NCBI RefSeq assembly: GCF_014650595.1
Contig: NZ_BMVG01000007.1
Coordinates: 186,001-250,000, forward strand
Reading direction: 5' to 3'
DNA length: 64,000 nt
Source of the DNA: Streptomyces alanosinicus
Lineage (GTDB): Bacteria > Actinomycetota > Actinomycetes > Streptomycetales > Streptomycetaceae
Part shown: positions 42,195 through 50,798 of the stretch, piece after piece
Layout: every line of letters begins with the position of its first letter
Numbering within the stretch: position 1 is the stretch's first letter
The notes under the pieces: model-generated
The model's database searches: none
What the model was told of the DNA's origin: nothing
Seen by the model: only the letters and a program-made list of their open reading frames with translations
Program-made: the position numbers and the translations under genes

Positions 42195-42366
42195 GGCTTT
42201 GTCCCTCCGACGGTCACTGATGTGCGCGATCTGCCGCGCCGTACGCAGCACACATTAGTCCGGTGAGGCGACGTACACGCTGCGGGCCGGAACGCCGTCA
42301 GCGAACAGCGGGCGGGAACAAACGCCGTCGGCGGGGTGCCGTCGGTGGTGTGTCGTCGGTTCGCCG

Positions 42367-43008
42367 TCAGTGGTGCTCGCTGCCGTGCAGCGGGAAGCCG
42401 GCGATGCCCCGCCAGGCCAGTGAGGCCAGCAGTTGCACCGCCTGGTCGCGCGGCACGCTGCGGTCGCTGTGCAGCCAGGAGCGGGCCACCACCTGGGCGA
42501 GACCGCCGAGGCCGGAGGCGAGCAGCATCGACTCCGCCCGCGACAGACCCGTGTCTTCGGCGATGACCTCGCAGATCGCCTCGGCGCACTCGTTCGTGAC
42601 CTTGTCGACGCGCTCGCGGACCGCGGGCTCGTTCGTCAGGTCCGACTCGAAGACCAGCCGGAAGGCGCCGCCGTCGTCCTCGACGTACGCGAAGTAGGCG
42701 TCCATGGTGGCGCGGACGCGCTGCTTGTTGTCGGTCGTGGATGCCAGCGCGCCGCGCACGGACTGGATCAGCGCCTCGCAGTGCTGGTCCAGCAGGGCGA
42801 GGTACAGGTCGAGCTTGCCGGGGAAGTGCTGGTAGAGCACCGGCTTGCTCACGCCGGCCCGCTCGGCGATGTCGTCCATCGCCGCCGCGTGATAACCCTG
42901 CGCGACGAAAACCTCCTGGGCGGCGCCCAGCAGCTGGTTCCGTCGGGCGCGGCGTGGCAGACGGGTGCCACGCGGGCGTGCCGCCTCAGTTTGCTCGATG
43001 GCTGTCAC
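42367..43008 (-). CDS. TetR-family transcriptional regulator
   Basis: The 213-residue regulator starts at GTG 43008 (GGGAGG 4 bases upstream). The DNA-binding helices are RRNQLLGAAQEVFVAQGYHAAAMDDIAERAGVSKPVLYQHFPGKLDLYLALLDQH (about residues 20-75). The ligand domain follows, with FRLVFESDLTNEPAVRERV. No catabolic operon is adjacent, so target and ligand are unknown. The DNA in front of it includes the near-palindrome TTTTCGGTAACCG, a possible self-operator. Confidence 0.9.
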   Translation of the reverse strand: MTAIEQTEAARPRGTRLPRRARRNQLLGAAQEVFVAQGYHAAAMDDIAERAGVSKPVLYQHFPGKLDLYLALLDQHCEALIQSVRGALASTTDNKQRVRATMDAYFAYVEDDGGAFRLVFESDLTNEPAVRERVDKVTNECAEAICEVIAEDTGLSRAESMLLASGLGGLAQVVARSWLHSDRSVPRDQAVQLLASLAWRGIAGFPLHGSEHH

Positions 43009-43164
43009 GCCGCCTCCCAAAGTCGTCCATTTCGCGGTGTCGGCCGCGCGGCCATCGTACTTTTCGGTAACCGTGGTGTGCGCGGTGCGAGCGCAGAATT
43101 TCACGTACCGGACGGCGGCGAAAGCGGCCGCGGACTGTTGCGCGGCCGCGGGGCCGCCCCGAGG

Positions 43165-43386
43165 TCAGCGGTAGTCGTCCTCGTCGAGCGAGACCACGCG
43201 TGCCTGTTCGACCAGATCTGCCACGTTCGCCCGGTCCGGGTCCACGTCCGTCAGCGGGTCGTCGTGGTCCGGCGTGATGTCGGTGTGCTGCTCCGCGGCG
43301 TCCACCTCGGGGGCCTCGACGTCGATCTCGGCCGGATCGACCTCCGGCTCCTCGGTCGCGTCGGGCTCTGTGGGGTCATAGGCCAT
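43165..43386 (-). CDS. Small acidic protein
   Basis: The 73-residue, strongly acidic protein (about 25 Asp/Glu) from ATG 43386 has a GGGAGCCC upstream. It has no Cys, no membrane segment, and a distinct C-terminal half ANVADLVEQARVVSLDEDDYR that may be the conserved part. Function unknown. Divergent from an alpha/beta hydrolase gene. Confidence 0.7.
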   Translation of the reverse strand: MAYDPTEPDATEEPEVDPAEIDVEAPEVDAAEQHTDITPDHDDPLTDVDPDRANVADLVEQARVVSLDEDDYR

Positions 43387-43659
43387 GGTGGGCTCCCTTC
43401 CTACGAACGTCCCCGGAAGCAGCAGGGGCCACTGCGGGTGCCCTCGGTATGAGCCTAGGAGAGACCTGATCCGGACGCCATGCCGTCTCGTCCGTTCGTT
43501 TCCGTTGTCCGCCGGTGTTCACCGTTGTCCACCGGTCTCGGCGTTGTCGGCCGGTCGGGTACGATCCGCTCCCGACTGTCCGGGTCCCCCGTCACTCTCG
43601 ATGCATTCTGTGACGGCCGACACACGAACCTCGGCGTGATCACCTCGTAACATTGCCGC
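43387..43659. other. 273-bp divergent intergenic region
   Basis: No gene or strong hairpin is apparent. CCGTTGTCCRCCGGT occurs twice in near-repeat around 43502-43535 (GTTGTCC...CCGGTG/C), possibly regulatory. Confidence 0.3.
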
Positions 43660-44679
43660 ATGTCTTCGACCGAGTCGCCGTCCGTGCCGGCCGCCAGTGT
43701 GCTTCCCGGGGCGGCGCCCGTCCGGGTCGGTGAGGGCGAGCGGCTGCGGTCCGTGGGGCTGCCCGGAGCCACCCTGGCGATCCGTTCCCGCGGCCCCGCG
43801 CGGCAGGGCCTGCCGCGCGCGCTGTACGTCCACGGGCTCGGCGGTTCCTCGCAGAACTGGTCGACCCTCATGGCCGAGCTGGACGGTGTCGTGGACAGCG
43901 AGGCGGTCGATCTGCCGGGCTTCGGCGACTCCCCGCCGCCGGACGACGGGAACTACTCCGTCAACGGGCACGCGCGCGCGGTGATCCGCTATCTCGACGC
44001 GGTCGGCCGCGGCCCGGTCCATCTGTTCGGCAACTCGCTCGGCGGCGCGGTCACCACGCGCGTGGCCGCCGTACGACCCGACCTCGTCCGTACGCTCACG
44101 CTGGTGTCCCCCGCCCTGCCGGAGCTGCGCATCCAGCGCACCGCGGCGCCGACCGCGCTGCTCGGCGTGCCCGGGGTCGCCGCCCTGTTCACCCGGCTCA
44201 CCAAGGAGTGGACGGCCGAGCAGCGGGTGCGCGGCGTGATGGCGCTCTGCTACGGCGACCCCTCGCGCGTGTCGCCCGAGGCCTTCCAGGACGCCGTCGA
44301 GGAACTGGAGCGGCGGCTGCAGCTGCCGTACTTCTGGGACGCGATGGCCCGCTCCGCGCGCGGGATCGTCGACGCCTACACGCTCGGCGGACAGCACGGG
44401 CTGTGGCGCCAGGCCGAGCGCGTGCTCGCGCCGACCCTGCTCGTGTACGGCGGCCGCGACCAGCTCGTCGGCTACCGCATGGCCTCCCGCGCGGCCCGCG
44501 CCTTCCGGGACTCCCGCCTGCTGTCCCTGCCGGATGCCGGGCACGTGGCGATGATGGAGTACCCCGAGGTGGTCGCTACGGCGTTCCGTGAACTCCTCGC
44601 GGACGCCGGGGCGCCGGGCCCGGACGCAGACACCGACGCTGACGTCACCGACGTCACCGTCCCGGGCCCGGGGAGCTGA
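43660..44679 (+). CDS. Alpha/beta hydrolase
   Basis: The 339-residue cytosolic enzyme has YVHGLGGSSQNWSTL as oxyanion segment near residue 56, DLPGFGDSPPP near 87, nucleophile Ser in GNSLGGAV near 125, acid in GGRDQLVG near 267 and His in DAGHVAMME near 293, a complete catalytic set. The C-terminus is Asp-rich (DADTDADVTDVT). The DUF3152 gene begins 7 bases later, so they share a transcript. Confidence 0.9.
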   Translation: MSSTESPSVPAASVLPGAAPVRVGEGERLRSVGLPGATLAIRSRGPARQGLPRALYVHGLGGSSQNWSTLMAELDGVVDSEAVDLPGFGDSPPPDDGNYSVNGHARAVIRYLDAVGRGPVHLFGNSLGGAVTTRVAAVRPDLVRTLTLVSPALPELRIQRTAAPTALLGVPGVAALFTRLTKEWTAEQRVRGVMALCYGDPSRVSPEAFQDAVEELERRLQLPYFWDAMARSARGIVDAYTLGGQHGLWRQAERVLAPTLLVYGGRDQLVGYRMASRAARAFRDSRLLSLPDAGHVAMMEYPEVVATAFRELLADAGAPGPDADTDADVTDVTVPGPGS

Positions 44680-44686
44680 GGCCCGC

Positions 44687-46708
44687 GTGGGACGCCACAG
44701 CCGCCGCGGTCCGGCCCCCAAGGACGACACCGCGGACATATCCGCCAAACGCGCGCCACGCCAGCGGGACACCCGCTCGGCCGACGACCGGCGCATCCCG
44801 GGGGCACCGGGCGCTGCGGGGCGCGGGGGTGCGCCGGGTTCGGTGGGCGCTCCGTGGCGTGACGGGGTGCCGGGTCGTGACGGGGTGCCGGGCCCGATCG
44901 GTGCTCCGGGACGCGGAGGCATGCCTGGCCCGGCGGGCGCTCCGGGACGCGGAGGCATGCCTGGCCCGGCGGGCGCTCCGGGGCGTGGGGGCGTGACGGG
45001 TCCGCCGGGTGCTCCGGGGGCCGCCGTGCCGCCGCCCGGTGCGGCTGGCGGGCGCGGCGGACAGCCGCCGCTGCTGCCGGGGCAGCGACAGGCGCCGATG
45101 GGCGCCATGCCGGCCCCTGGTGTGCCGGGGTTTCCTGACGGCACTCCCGCTGATGGCGTCCCGGGGTTCCCCGGGGGCACTCCGGCTCACGGGGTGGCGC
45201 GTTTCCCGGACGGTACTCCGGCGCGCGGTGTGCCCCGTCTGCCCGACGGCACTCCAGCGCACGGCGTCCCGGGGTTTCCTGACGGCACTCCGGCTCATGG
45301 TGTGCCGCGTTTCCCCGACGGCACTCCGGCTCACGGGGTGGCGCGTTTCCCGGACGGTACTCCGGCGCGCGGCGTGCCCCGTCTGCCCGACGGCACTCCG
45401 GCGCACGGCGTCCAGAGGTTTCCTGACGGCACTCCCGCTGATGGCGTCCCGGGGTTCCCTGGGGGCACTCCGGCTCATGGTGTGCCCCGTTTCCCCGACG
45501 GCACGCCCGCGCACGGTGTTGCGAGGTTTGCCGACGCCACGCCCGCGCGCGGTGTGCCCCGCCTGCATGAGGGGGTTTCCGCGCGTGGCGGGCACCCCGA
45601 GCAGTGGGAAGCCGGTGGTGGCTGGGGTGAGTTCGCGGGGGCGGCAGGGCCGGGTGTCGCGCTTCCGCGGCAGCGGCCCGCGGGGCCGGGTACGGGTCCC
45701 GGAGCCGGGCCCCGGCAGGACTACCTCGACGCCTTCACCGACGCACGCGGCGGCACAGCCGGCGTCGATGACGACATCGACGTCTTCGCGCCCCGCGCCC
45801 CGGAACCTCGCCCCACCGAGGAGCACCCGGCCGACGCGCCGGAGACGGACGGCGACGACGCGCCTCCCTCCGCCCCGGCCGCACAGCGTGCCGTCGGCCT
45901 GCCCGCGCAGCGTTCCGGCGGCAAGGGGCGGGCCTTCACCGGTATCGCGGCGGCGGCCGTCACCACCGTGCTCGCGGTGGTCGTCGCCGGGCAGGTGGCC
46001 GAGTCGCAGGACGGCAGCGGTACGCAGTCGCGGTCCGCGCCCGACCAGGCCGGTGACGCGCACACCCCGGGCGGCCAGGCCCCGTCCGCCGCGGCCGGCA
46101 CGGTCGCGCTGTCGTACGAGCAGAAGATGGGCCGGACGTACCCGCTCAGCGCCACGCTGAAGGGCTCGGGGAAGTTCGAGGCCGTACCCGGTTTCGCCAA
46201 GGCGCCCGGCACCGGGCGGAAGTACACCTACCGCGTGGACATCGAGCAGGGCATGGGGCTGGACGGCGCGCTGTTCGCCGATGCCGTGCAGAAGACCCTG
46301 AACGACCGGCGCAGTTGGGCCCACGGCGGTGCCCGTACCTTCGAGCGGATCTCCTCCGGCAAACCCGACTTCGTGATCACGCTGGCGAGCCCCGGTACGA
46401 CCGCCAAGTGGTGCGCCAAGTCCGGGCTGGACACCACGGAGGACAACGTCTCCTGCGACTCAGCCTCCACCGAACGAGTGATGATCAATGCATACAGGTG
46501 GGCACAGGGCAGCAAGACATATGGGGACAAGATCTACCCCTACCGGCAGATGTTGATCAATCATGAGGTCGGTCACCGGCTCGGACACGGCCATGTGAGC
46601 TGCCAGAAGAACGGCGAACTCGCTCCCGTCATGCAGCAGCAGACCAAGTTCCTCGACCATGACGGAATCCACTGTCTGCCCAACCCCTGGCCCTATCCCG
46701 GGAGTTGA
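44687..46708 (+). CDS. DUF3152 protein: metzincin-like exported domain behind Gly-rich repeats
   Basis: The 673-residue product starts at GTG 44687. After a basic N-terminus come collagen-like Gly-X-Y triplets (residues about 45-125), then 12.6 copies of a 12-residue repeat (consensus GVPRFPDGTPAH, DNA 45119-45574), an acidic linker, one membrane helix (about 415-440) and an exported DUF3152 domain. That domain holds HEVGHRLGHGH at residues 626-636, an exact match to the zinc-protease motif HExxHxxGxxH, so it is probably a secreted-side metallopeptidase. Cys pairs near the motif may form disulfides. The repeats are on the cytoplasmic side by this topology. Confidence 0.85.
   Translation: MGRHSRRGPAPKDDTADISAKRAPRQRDTRSADDRRIPGAPGAAGRGGAPGSVGAPWRDGVPGRDGVPGPIGAPGRGGMPGPAGAPGRGGMPGPAGAPGRGGVTGPPGAPGAAVPPPGAAGGRGGQPPLLPGQRQAPMGAMPAPGVPGFPDGTPADGVPGFPGGTPAHGVARFPDGTPARGVPRLPDGTPAHGVPGFPDGTPAHGVPRFPDGTPAHGVARFPDGTPARGVPRLPDGTPAHGVQRFPDGTPADGVPGFPGGTPAHGVPRFPDGTPAHGVARFADATPARGVPRLHEGVSARGGHPEQWEAGGGWGEFAGAAGPGVALPRQRPAGPGTGPGAGPRQDYLDAFTDARGGTAGVDDDIDVFAPRAPEPRPTEEHPADAPETDGDDAPPSAPAAQRAVGLPAQRSGGKGRAFTGIAAAAVTTVLAVVVAGQVAESQDGSGTQSRSAPDQAGDAHTPGGQAPSAAAGTVALSYEQKMGRTYPLSATLKGSGKFEAVPGFAKAPGTGRKYTYRVDIEQGMGLDGALFADAVQKTLNDRRSWAHGGARTFERISSGKPDFVITLASPGTTAKWCAKSGLDTTEDNVSCDSASTERVMINAYRWAQGSKTYGDKIYPYRQMLINHEVGHRLGHGHVSCQKNGELAPVMQQQTKFLDHDGIHCLPNPWPYPGS
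45119..45574 (+). repeat. 36-bp tandem repeats in the DUF3152 gene
   Basis: Twelve full 36-bp units plus a partial one, each coding a 12-residue G-V-x-x-F/L-P-D-G-T-P-A-x block. Some multi-unit blocks recur almost identically, showing recent in-frame expansion. Confidence 0.9.
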
Positions 46709-46728
46709 CAGGCACCGCTTGCGTCACA

Positions 46729-46757
46729 TTGACATGAGCCGCAAGTTCGTTCATATT
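46729..46757 (+). promoter_or_regulatory. Consensus promoter driving a leaderless leader peptide
   Basis: TTGACA (46729-46734) and CATATT (46752-46757) are 17 bases apart. The -10 ends 7 bases before ATG 46765, so transcription should begin at or next to the A of the start codon, giving a leaderless mRNA. Confidence 0.65.
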
Positions 46758-46764
46758 TCTGCGC

Positions 46765-46860
46765 ATGTGGTCCCGTCACGCCGTCCATGAGAGCGCAGCC
46801 ATCGAGCTGGCGCTCATCGGTGTGACCGCACTCTGCGTGGCCGACATCGACTGTCGCTGA
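46765..46860 (+). CDS. 31-residue cysteine-containing leader peptide
   Basis: A short gene ATG 46765 to TGA 46858-46860. The peptide starts MWSRHAVHESAAIELALIGV and ends TALCVADIDCR, with Cys at positions 24 and 30. It resembles, as I recall, the Cys-rich leader peptides (Ms4533A-type) that act as cysteine-responsive attenuators in mycobacteria and are also annotated in Streptomyces before sulfur genes. No ribosome site is present, which fits leaderless initiation. A hairpin begins at its stop codon, and a peptide ABC importer follows. The role is inferred. Confidence 0.65.
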   Translation: MWSRHAVHESAAIELALIGVTALCVADIDCR

Positions 46861-46904
46861 CGCCGCCTCCCCGGCGTCCGCGTCGCGACTCTTTCTTTTT
46901 CTTC
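46859..46904 (+). terminator. Attenuator-like hairpin with T-rich tract
   Basis: GACGCCG (46859-46865) pairs with CGGCGTC (46872-46878), starting inside the leader peptide stop codon; a T-rich run (46889-46904) follows after 10 bases. A ribosome stalled at the last Cys codon (46852-46854) would cover the 5' arm and prevent the hairpin. Confidence 0.5.
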
Positions 46905-46908
46905 GCCT

Positions 46909-46926
46909 CCGTGACCTGCGTCACGG
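46909..46926. promoter_or_regulatory. Crp-like palindrome upstream of the ABC importer
   Basis: CCGTGACCTGCGTCACGG has perfect 7-bp arms and contains GTG-N6-GTCAC, which fits the Streptomyces Crp motif GTG(N)6GNCAC as I recall it. It lies 117 bases before the binding-protein ATG and could also fold in RNA. Confidence 0.45.
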
Positions 46927-47042
46927 GCTTTTCGACGACCCGACGCCGGGGCCGACGTCTGTCCACAGCCGTCTCACTCCTCGTCCACATGTCTCACTCT
47001 TCGAGAATTCCTCGATCAGTCCCCCGAGAGGTCGTCATTCCG

Positions 47043-48761
47043 ATGCGTCAACCGTCCGTCATAGCGCGCCGCGTGGCCGCGGCATCCGTCAGCCTGGTCG
47101 TGGCAGCGGGCGCCGCCGCCTGCGGCCCGAAGGACAACGATGCCAAGGGCTCCGGTGGCGACTCCACGCCCCACAAGGGCGGCACCCTGACGGTGCTCAA
47201 CTCCCAGCCGCAGACCGACTTCGACCCCGCCCGCCTCTACACCTCCGGCGGCGGAAACGTCCCTTCGCTGGTCTTCCGCACCCTCACCACGCGCAACCGC
47301 GAGAACGGCGCGGCCGGTTCCAAGGTCGTCCCCGACCTCGCCACCGACACCGGGCGCCCCAACAAGGACGCGACCGTATGGACGTACACCCTGAAGAAGG
47401 GCCTCAAGTACGAGGACGGCACGCCGATCACCTCGGCCGACATCAAGTACGGCATCGAGCGCTCCTTCGCCCCCGAGCTGTCCGGCGGCGCGCCGTATCT
47501 GCGTGACTGGCTGGCCGGCGCGGCCGACTACCAGGGGCCGTACAAGGACAAGAAGGGCCTCTCGGCGATCGAGACGCCGGACTCCCGGACCATCGTCTTC
47601 CATCTGGACAAGCCCGAGGGCGAGTTCCCGTTCCTCGCCACGCAGACGCAGTTCGCGCCGGTGCCGAAGGGCAAGGACAACGGCACCAAGTACGAGGAGC
47701 ACCCGGTCTCCTCCGGCCCGTACAAGGTCGTCAAGAACGAGAACGACGGCGAGCACATGCTCCTCGCGCGCAACACGTACTGGTCGGCGGCCACCGACGC
47801 CGAGCGCAAGGCCTACCCGGACACCATCGACGTCCGTTCCGGCCTCGACTCCTCCGTGATCAACCAGCGGCTGTCCGCGTCCCAGGGTGCGGACGCGGCC
47901 GCGGTCACCACGGACACCAACCTCGGCCCGGCCGAACTCGCCAAGGTCAGCGGCGACAAGGAACTCGCCGCGCGTGTGGGCACCGGCCACTTCGGCTACA
48001 CGAACTACATCGCGTTCAACCCGACCGTGAAGCCCTTCGACAACCCGAAGGTGCGGCAGGCGATCGCGTACGCCGTCGACCGGTCCTCGGTGGTCAACGC
48101 GGCCGGCGGCAGCGCGCTCGCCGAGCCCGCCACCACCTTCCTGCCCGACCAGAAGTCCTTCGGCCACACGCCGTACGACCCGTTCCCGGCCGGTGCCTCC
48201 GGCAACGCGGCCAAAGCCAGGCAGCTGCTCGCCGAGGCCGGTCACAAGAACGGTCTCAGCGTGACGCTGACCCATTCCAACGCCAAGGACTTCGAGACCA
48301 GCCCGGAGATCGCGACCGCCGTCCAGGACGCGCTCAAGAAGGCCGGCATCACCGTCAAGCTCCAGGGTCTGGAGGACAACGACTACCGGGACACGATCCA
48401 CAGCGTGAAGACCGAGCCCGGCTTCTTCCTCGCCCACTGGGGCGCCGACTGGCCCTCCGGCGGTCCCTTCCTCGCCCCCATCTTCGACGGCCGGCAGATC
48501 GTCAAGGACGGCGCGAACTTCAACACGGGCCTGCTCAATGACAAGTCGGTCAATGACGAGATTGACGCGATCAACAAGTTGACCGACCTTGACGCGGCCG
48601 CCAAGCGATGGGGCGCACTGGACCAGAAGATCGGCGAGCAGGCCCTCGTCGTGCCGCTGTTCCACCCGGTCTACAAGCGCCTGTACGGCTCGGACGTCAG
48701 GAACATCGTCATCAGCGACTGGACCGGCGTGCTGGACATCTCCCAGGTCGCGGTGAAGTGA
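47043..48761 (+). CDS. Peptide ABC transporter substrate-binding lipoprotein (SBP family 5)
   Basis: The 572-residue lipoprotein has a twin-Arg-containing signal (ARRVAAASVSLVVAAGAAAC) and lipid-attachment Cys at residue 27. The mature protein has the family 5 signature layout (GGTLTVLNSQPQTDFDPARLYTSG; VRQAIAYAVDRSSVV) of Dpp/Opp-type receptors. It captures peptides or similar small molecules outside the cell for the permeases that follow. The upstream cysteine-type leader suggests the ligand may be a sulfur source such as a Cys-containing peptide. GAGAGG is 11 bases before ATG 47043. Confidence 0.9.
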   Translation: MRQPSVIARRVAAASVSLVVAAGAAACGPKDNDAKGSGGDSTPHKGGTLTVLNSQPQTDFDPARLYTSGGGNVPSLVFRTLTTRNRENGAAGSKVVPDLATDTGRPNKDATVWTYTLKKGLKYEDGTPITSADIKYGIERSFAPELSGGAPYLRDWLAGAADYQGPYKDKKGLSAIETPDSRTIVFHLDKPEGEFPFLATQTQFAPVPKGKDNGTKYEEHPVSSGPYKVVKNENDGEHMLLARNTYWSAATDAERKAYPDTIDVRSGLDSSVINQRLSASQGADAAAVTTDTNLGPAELAKVSGDKELAARVGTGHFGYTNYIAFNPTVKPFDNPKVRQAIAYAVDRSSVVNAAGGSALAEPATTFLPDQKSFGHTPYDPFPAGASGNAAKARQLLAEAGHKNGLSVTLTHSNAKDFETSPEIATAVQDALKKAGITVKLQGLEDNDYRDTIHSVKTEPGFFLAHWGADWPSGGPFLAPIFDGRQIVKDGANFNTGLLNDKSVNDEIDAINKLTDLDAAAKRWGALDQKIGEQALVVPLFHPVYKRLYGSDVRNIVISDWTGVLDISQVAVK

Positions 48762-48765
48762 CGCC

Positions 48766-49803
48766 GTGAGCGAGGCACTTGTCGCCGTCGAGGCCGCCGG
48801 GGCGGACACCGCCGCCCCGGCGGCCTCGGGGGCACGTCAGTTCTGGCGGCGGCTGCGTGCGCAGCGCGCCGCCCTGGTCGCCGCGGCCGTCGTCGCGCTG
48901 CTCGTCCTGATCGCGCTCGCCGCGCCGCTGCTCACCGGGCTGGAGGGCCAGGACCCCACCACCTACCACCCGGCCCTGATCGACTCCGCGCGCGGCGGCG
49001 TGCCCACCGGCTCCTTCGGCGGCATCGGCGCCGACCACTGGCTGGGCGTCGAACCGCAGACCGGACGCGACATGTTCGCCCGGCTCGTCTACGGGGCGCG
49101 CGTGTCGCTGGGGGTCGCCCTGGCCGCCACGGTGGTCCAGGTGGTCCTCGGTGTCGCCATGGGCGTGGCGTCCGGACTGGGCAGCCGCTGGGCGGACCTG
49201 GTCCTGAGCCGGATCACCGACATCTTCGTCTCGATGCCGCTGATGGTCATGGCGCTCGCGCTGCTGGCCATCGTGCCCGACGGCTTCCCGCGGCCCGTTC
49301 TCGTCGCGCTGATCATCTCCCTCGTCTCCGGCTGGAGCACGACGGCGAAGATGGTGCGCGCCCAGACCCTCACCCTGAAGAACCTCGACTATGTCGCCGC
49401 GTCCCGGCTCAGCGGCTGGAGCACCTGGCGCACCGCCGTACGCGAGCTGCTGCCCGGACTCGCCGCGCCCGTCATCACCTACGCGGCGCTGCTGATCCCG
49501 ACGAACATCAGCGCCGAGGCGGCCCTGTCCTTCCTCGGTGTCGGGGTGAAGCCGCCGACGCCGTCCTGGGGGCAGATGCTCACCTCCGCCGACGTCTGGT
49601 ACCAGGCGGCCCCGCAGTATCTGCTGCTGCCCGCCGCGGCCCTGTTCGTGACGGTGTTCGCGCTGACCGTCCTCGGTGACGGCGTCCGTGTCGCCCTCGA
49701 CCCGCGCGCGGCCTCCCGCCTGCGCATCGGCACCGGCCGCAAACGCGAGGCCCGTGCGGAGACGGCGGGCGCCTTCGGAGCGAAGAAGGAGGACCGGGCA
49801 TGA
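48766..49803 (+). CDS. Peptide ABC transporter permease, DppC type
   Basis: The 345-residue membrane protein has an N-terminal helix, DHWLGVEPQTGRDMFARLVYGARVSLGVAL (the DppC/OppC signature) and six core helices. The EAA loop is YVAASRLSGWSTWRTAVRELLPGLAAP. The long Arg/Lys-rich C-terminus is cytoplasmic. GTG 48766 follows the binding-protein stop by 4 bases; its end overlaps the next permease by ATGA. The C-type permease precedes the B-type, the reverse of the common order. Confidence 0.9.
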   Translation: MSEALVAVEAAGADTAAPAASGARQFWRRLRAQRAALVAAAVVALLVLIALAAPLLTGLEGQDPTTYHPALIDSARGGVPTGSFGGIGADHWLGVEPQTGRDMFARLVYGARVSLGVALAATVVQVVLGVAMGVASGLGSRWADLVLSRITDIFVSMPLMVMALALLAIVPDGFPRPVLVALIISLVSGWSTTAKMVRAQTLTLKNLDYVAASRLSGWSTWRTAVRELLPGLAAPVITYAALLIPTNISAEAALSFLGVGVKPPTPSWGQMLTSADVWYQAAPQYLLLPAAALFVTVFALTVLGDGVRVALDPRAASRLRIGTGRKREARAETAGAFGAKKEDRA

Positions 49804-50798
49804 ACGCCCTCACCGGCTTCGTCCTGCGCCGTGTCATCGGTGCCGTGGTCACCCTGTTCGCGCTCTCGGTGATCATCTACGTCGTCTTCTACGTCACCCC
49901 CGGCAACGTCGCCCAGATCACCTGCGGCCCGCGCTGCTCCCCGGTCCAGGTCCACCAGGTGGCCCAGCAACTCCACCTCGACGACCCGCTGTACGTGCGC
50001 TACTGGCACTTCCTGCAGGGACTCTTCGTGGGCCAGGACTTCTCCACCGGTACATCCGTGGAGCACTGCTCGGCGCCCTGCCTCGGCCAGTCGTACCAGA
50101 CCGACCAGCAGGTCACCGGCATCATCCTGACCCGGCTGCCGGTGAGCTTCTCGCTGGTCCTCGGCGCGATGGTGATCTGGCTGCTGCTCGGCGTCGGCAC
50201 CGGCGTGCTCTCCGCCTGGCGGCGCGGCCGCTTCAGTGAGCGCGCCCTGACCGCGCTCACCCTGGCCGGTGTCGCCACGCCCGTCTTCGTCATCGGCCTG
50301 GTCCTGATGATCGTCGTCTGCGGCGAACTGCAGCTGCTGCCCTTCCCGGAGTACGTGAACTTCACCGACGACCCCGAACAGTGGGCGTGGAACCTGCTGC
50401 TGCCCTGGCTCTCCCTCGCCCTCATCGAGTCGGCCAACTTCGCCCGGCTGACCCGGGCGTCGATGCTGGAGACCCTCGCCGACGACCACATCCGCACCTT
50501 CCGCGCGTACGGCGTCGGAGAGCGCGCGATCATCGCCCGGCACGCGCTGCGCGGTGCGACCGCGTCCGTCATCGCGCTCAACGCCGTCACCTTCGGCTCG
50601 GCCGTCGGCGGTGCCGTGCTCACCGAGACCCTGTTCGGCCTGCCCGGCGTCGGCCAGGAGCTCGTGCACGCGGTGAAGGTCGTCGATCTGCCGGTGGTCG
50701 TCGGCATGGTCCTGGTCGTCGGCTTCTTCGTGGTCCTCGCCAACGCCGTCGCGGACGTCCTGTACGCGGTGGCCGACCGACGGGTGGTGCTCGCATGA
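49800..50798 (+). CDS. Peptide ABC transporter permease, DppB type
   Basis: The 332-residue membrane protein has the DppB N-terminus (FVLRRVIGAVVTLFALSVIIYVVFYVTPG) and six helices. The EAA loop is DHIRTFRAYGVGERAIIARHALRGA. A Cys-containing extracytoplasmic loop (ITCGPRCSPVQ and EHCSAPCLGQ, four Cys) follows the first helix; those Cys could form disulfides and are not typical of every DppB. It forms the channel with the preceding permease. ATGA overlaps are present at both ends. Confidence 0.9.
   Translation: MNALTGFVLRRVIGAVVTLFALSVIIYVVFYVTPGNVAQITCGPRCSPVQVHQVAQQLHLDDPLYVRYWHFLQGLFVGQDFSTGTSVEHCSAPCLGQSYQTDQQVTGIILTRLPVSFSLVLGAMVIWLLLGVGTGVLSAWRRGRFSERALTALTLAGVATPVFVIGLVLMIVVCGELQLLPFPEYVNFTDDPEQWAWNLLLPWLSLALIESANFARLTRASMLETLADDHIRTFRAYGVGERAIIARHALRGATASVIALNAVTFGSAVGGAVLTETLFGLPGVGQELVHAVKVVDLPVVVGMVLVVGFFVVLANAVADVLYAVADRRVVLA

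Noticed and set aside
46911..47042. Longer N-terminus for the binding lipoprotein starting at ATG 46911
   Set aside because: It would run through the Crp-like palindrome and place the lipoprotein signal 44 residues inside; ATG 47043 gives a normal lipoprotein signal peptide.
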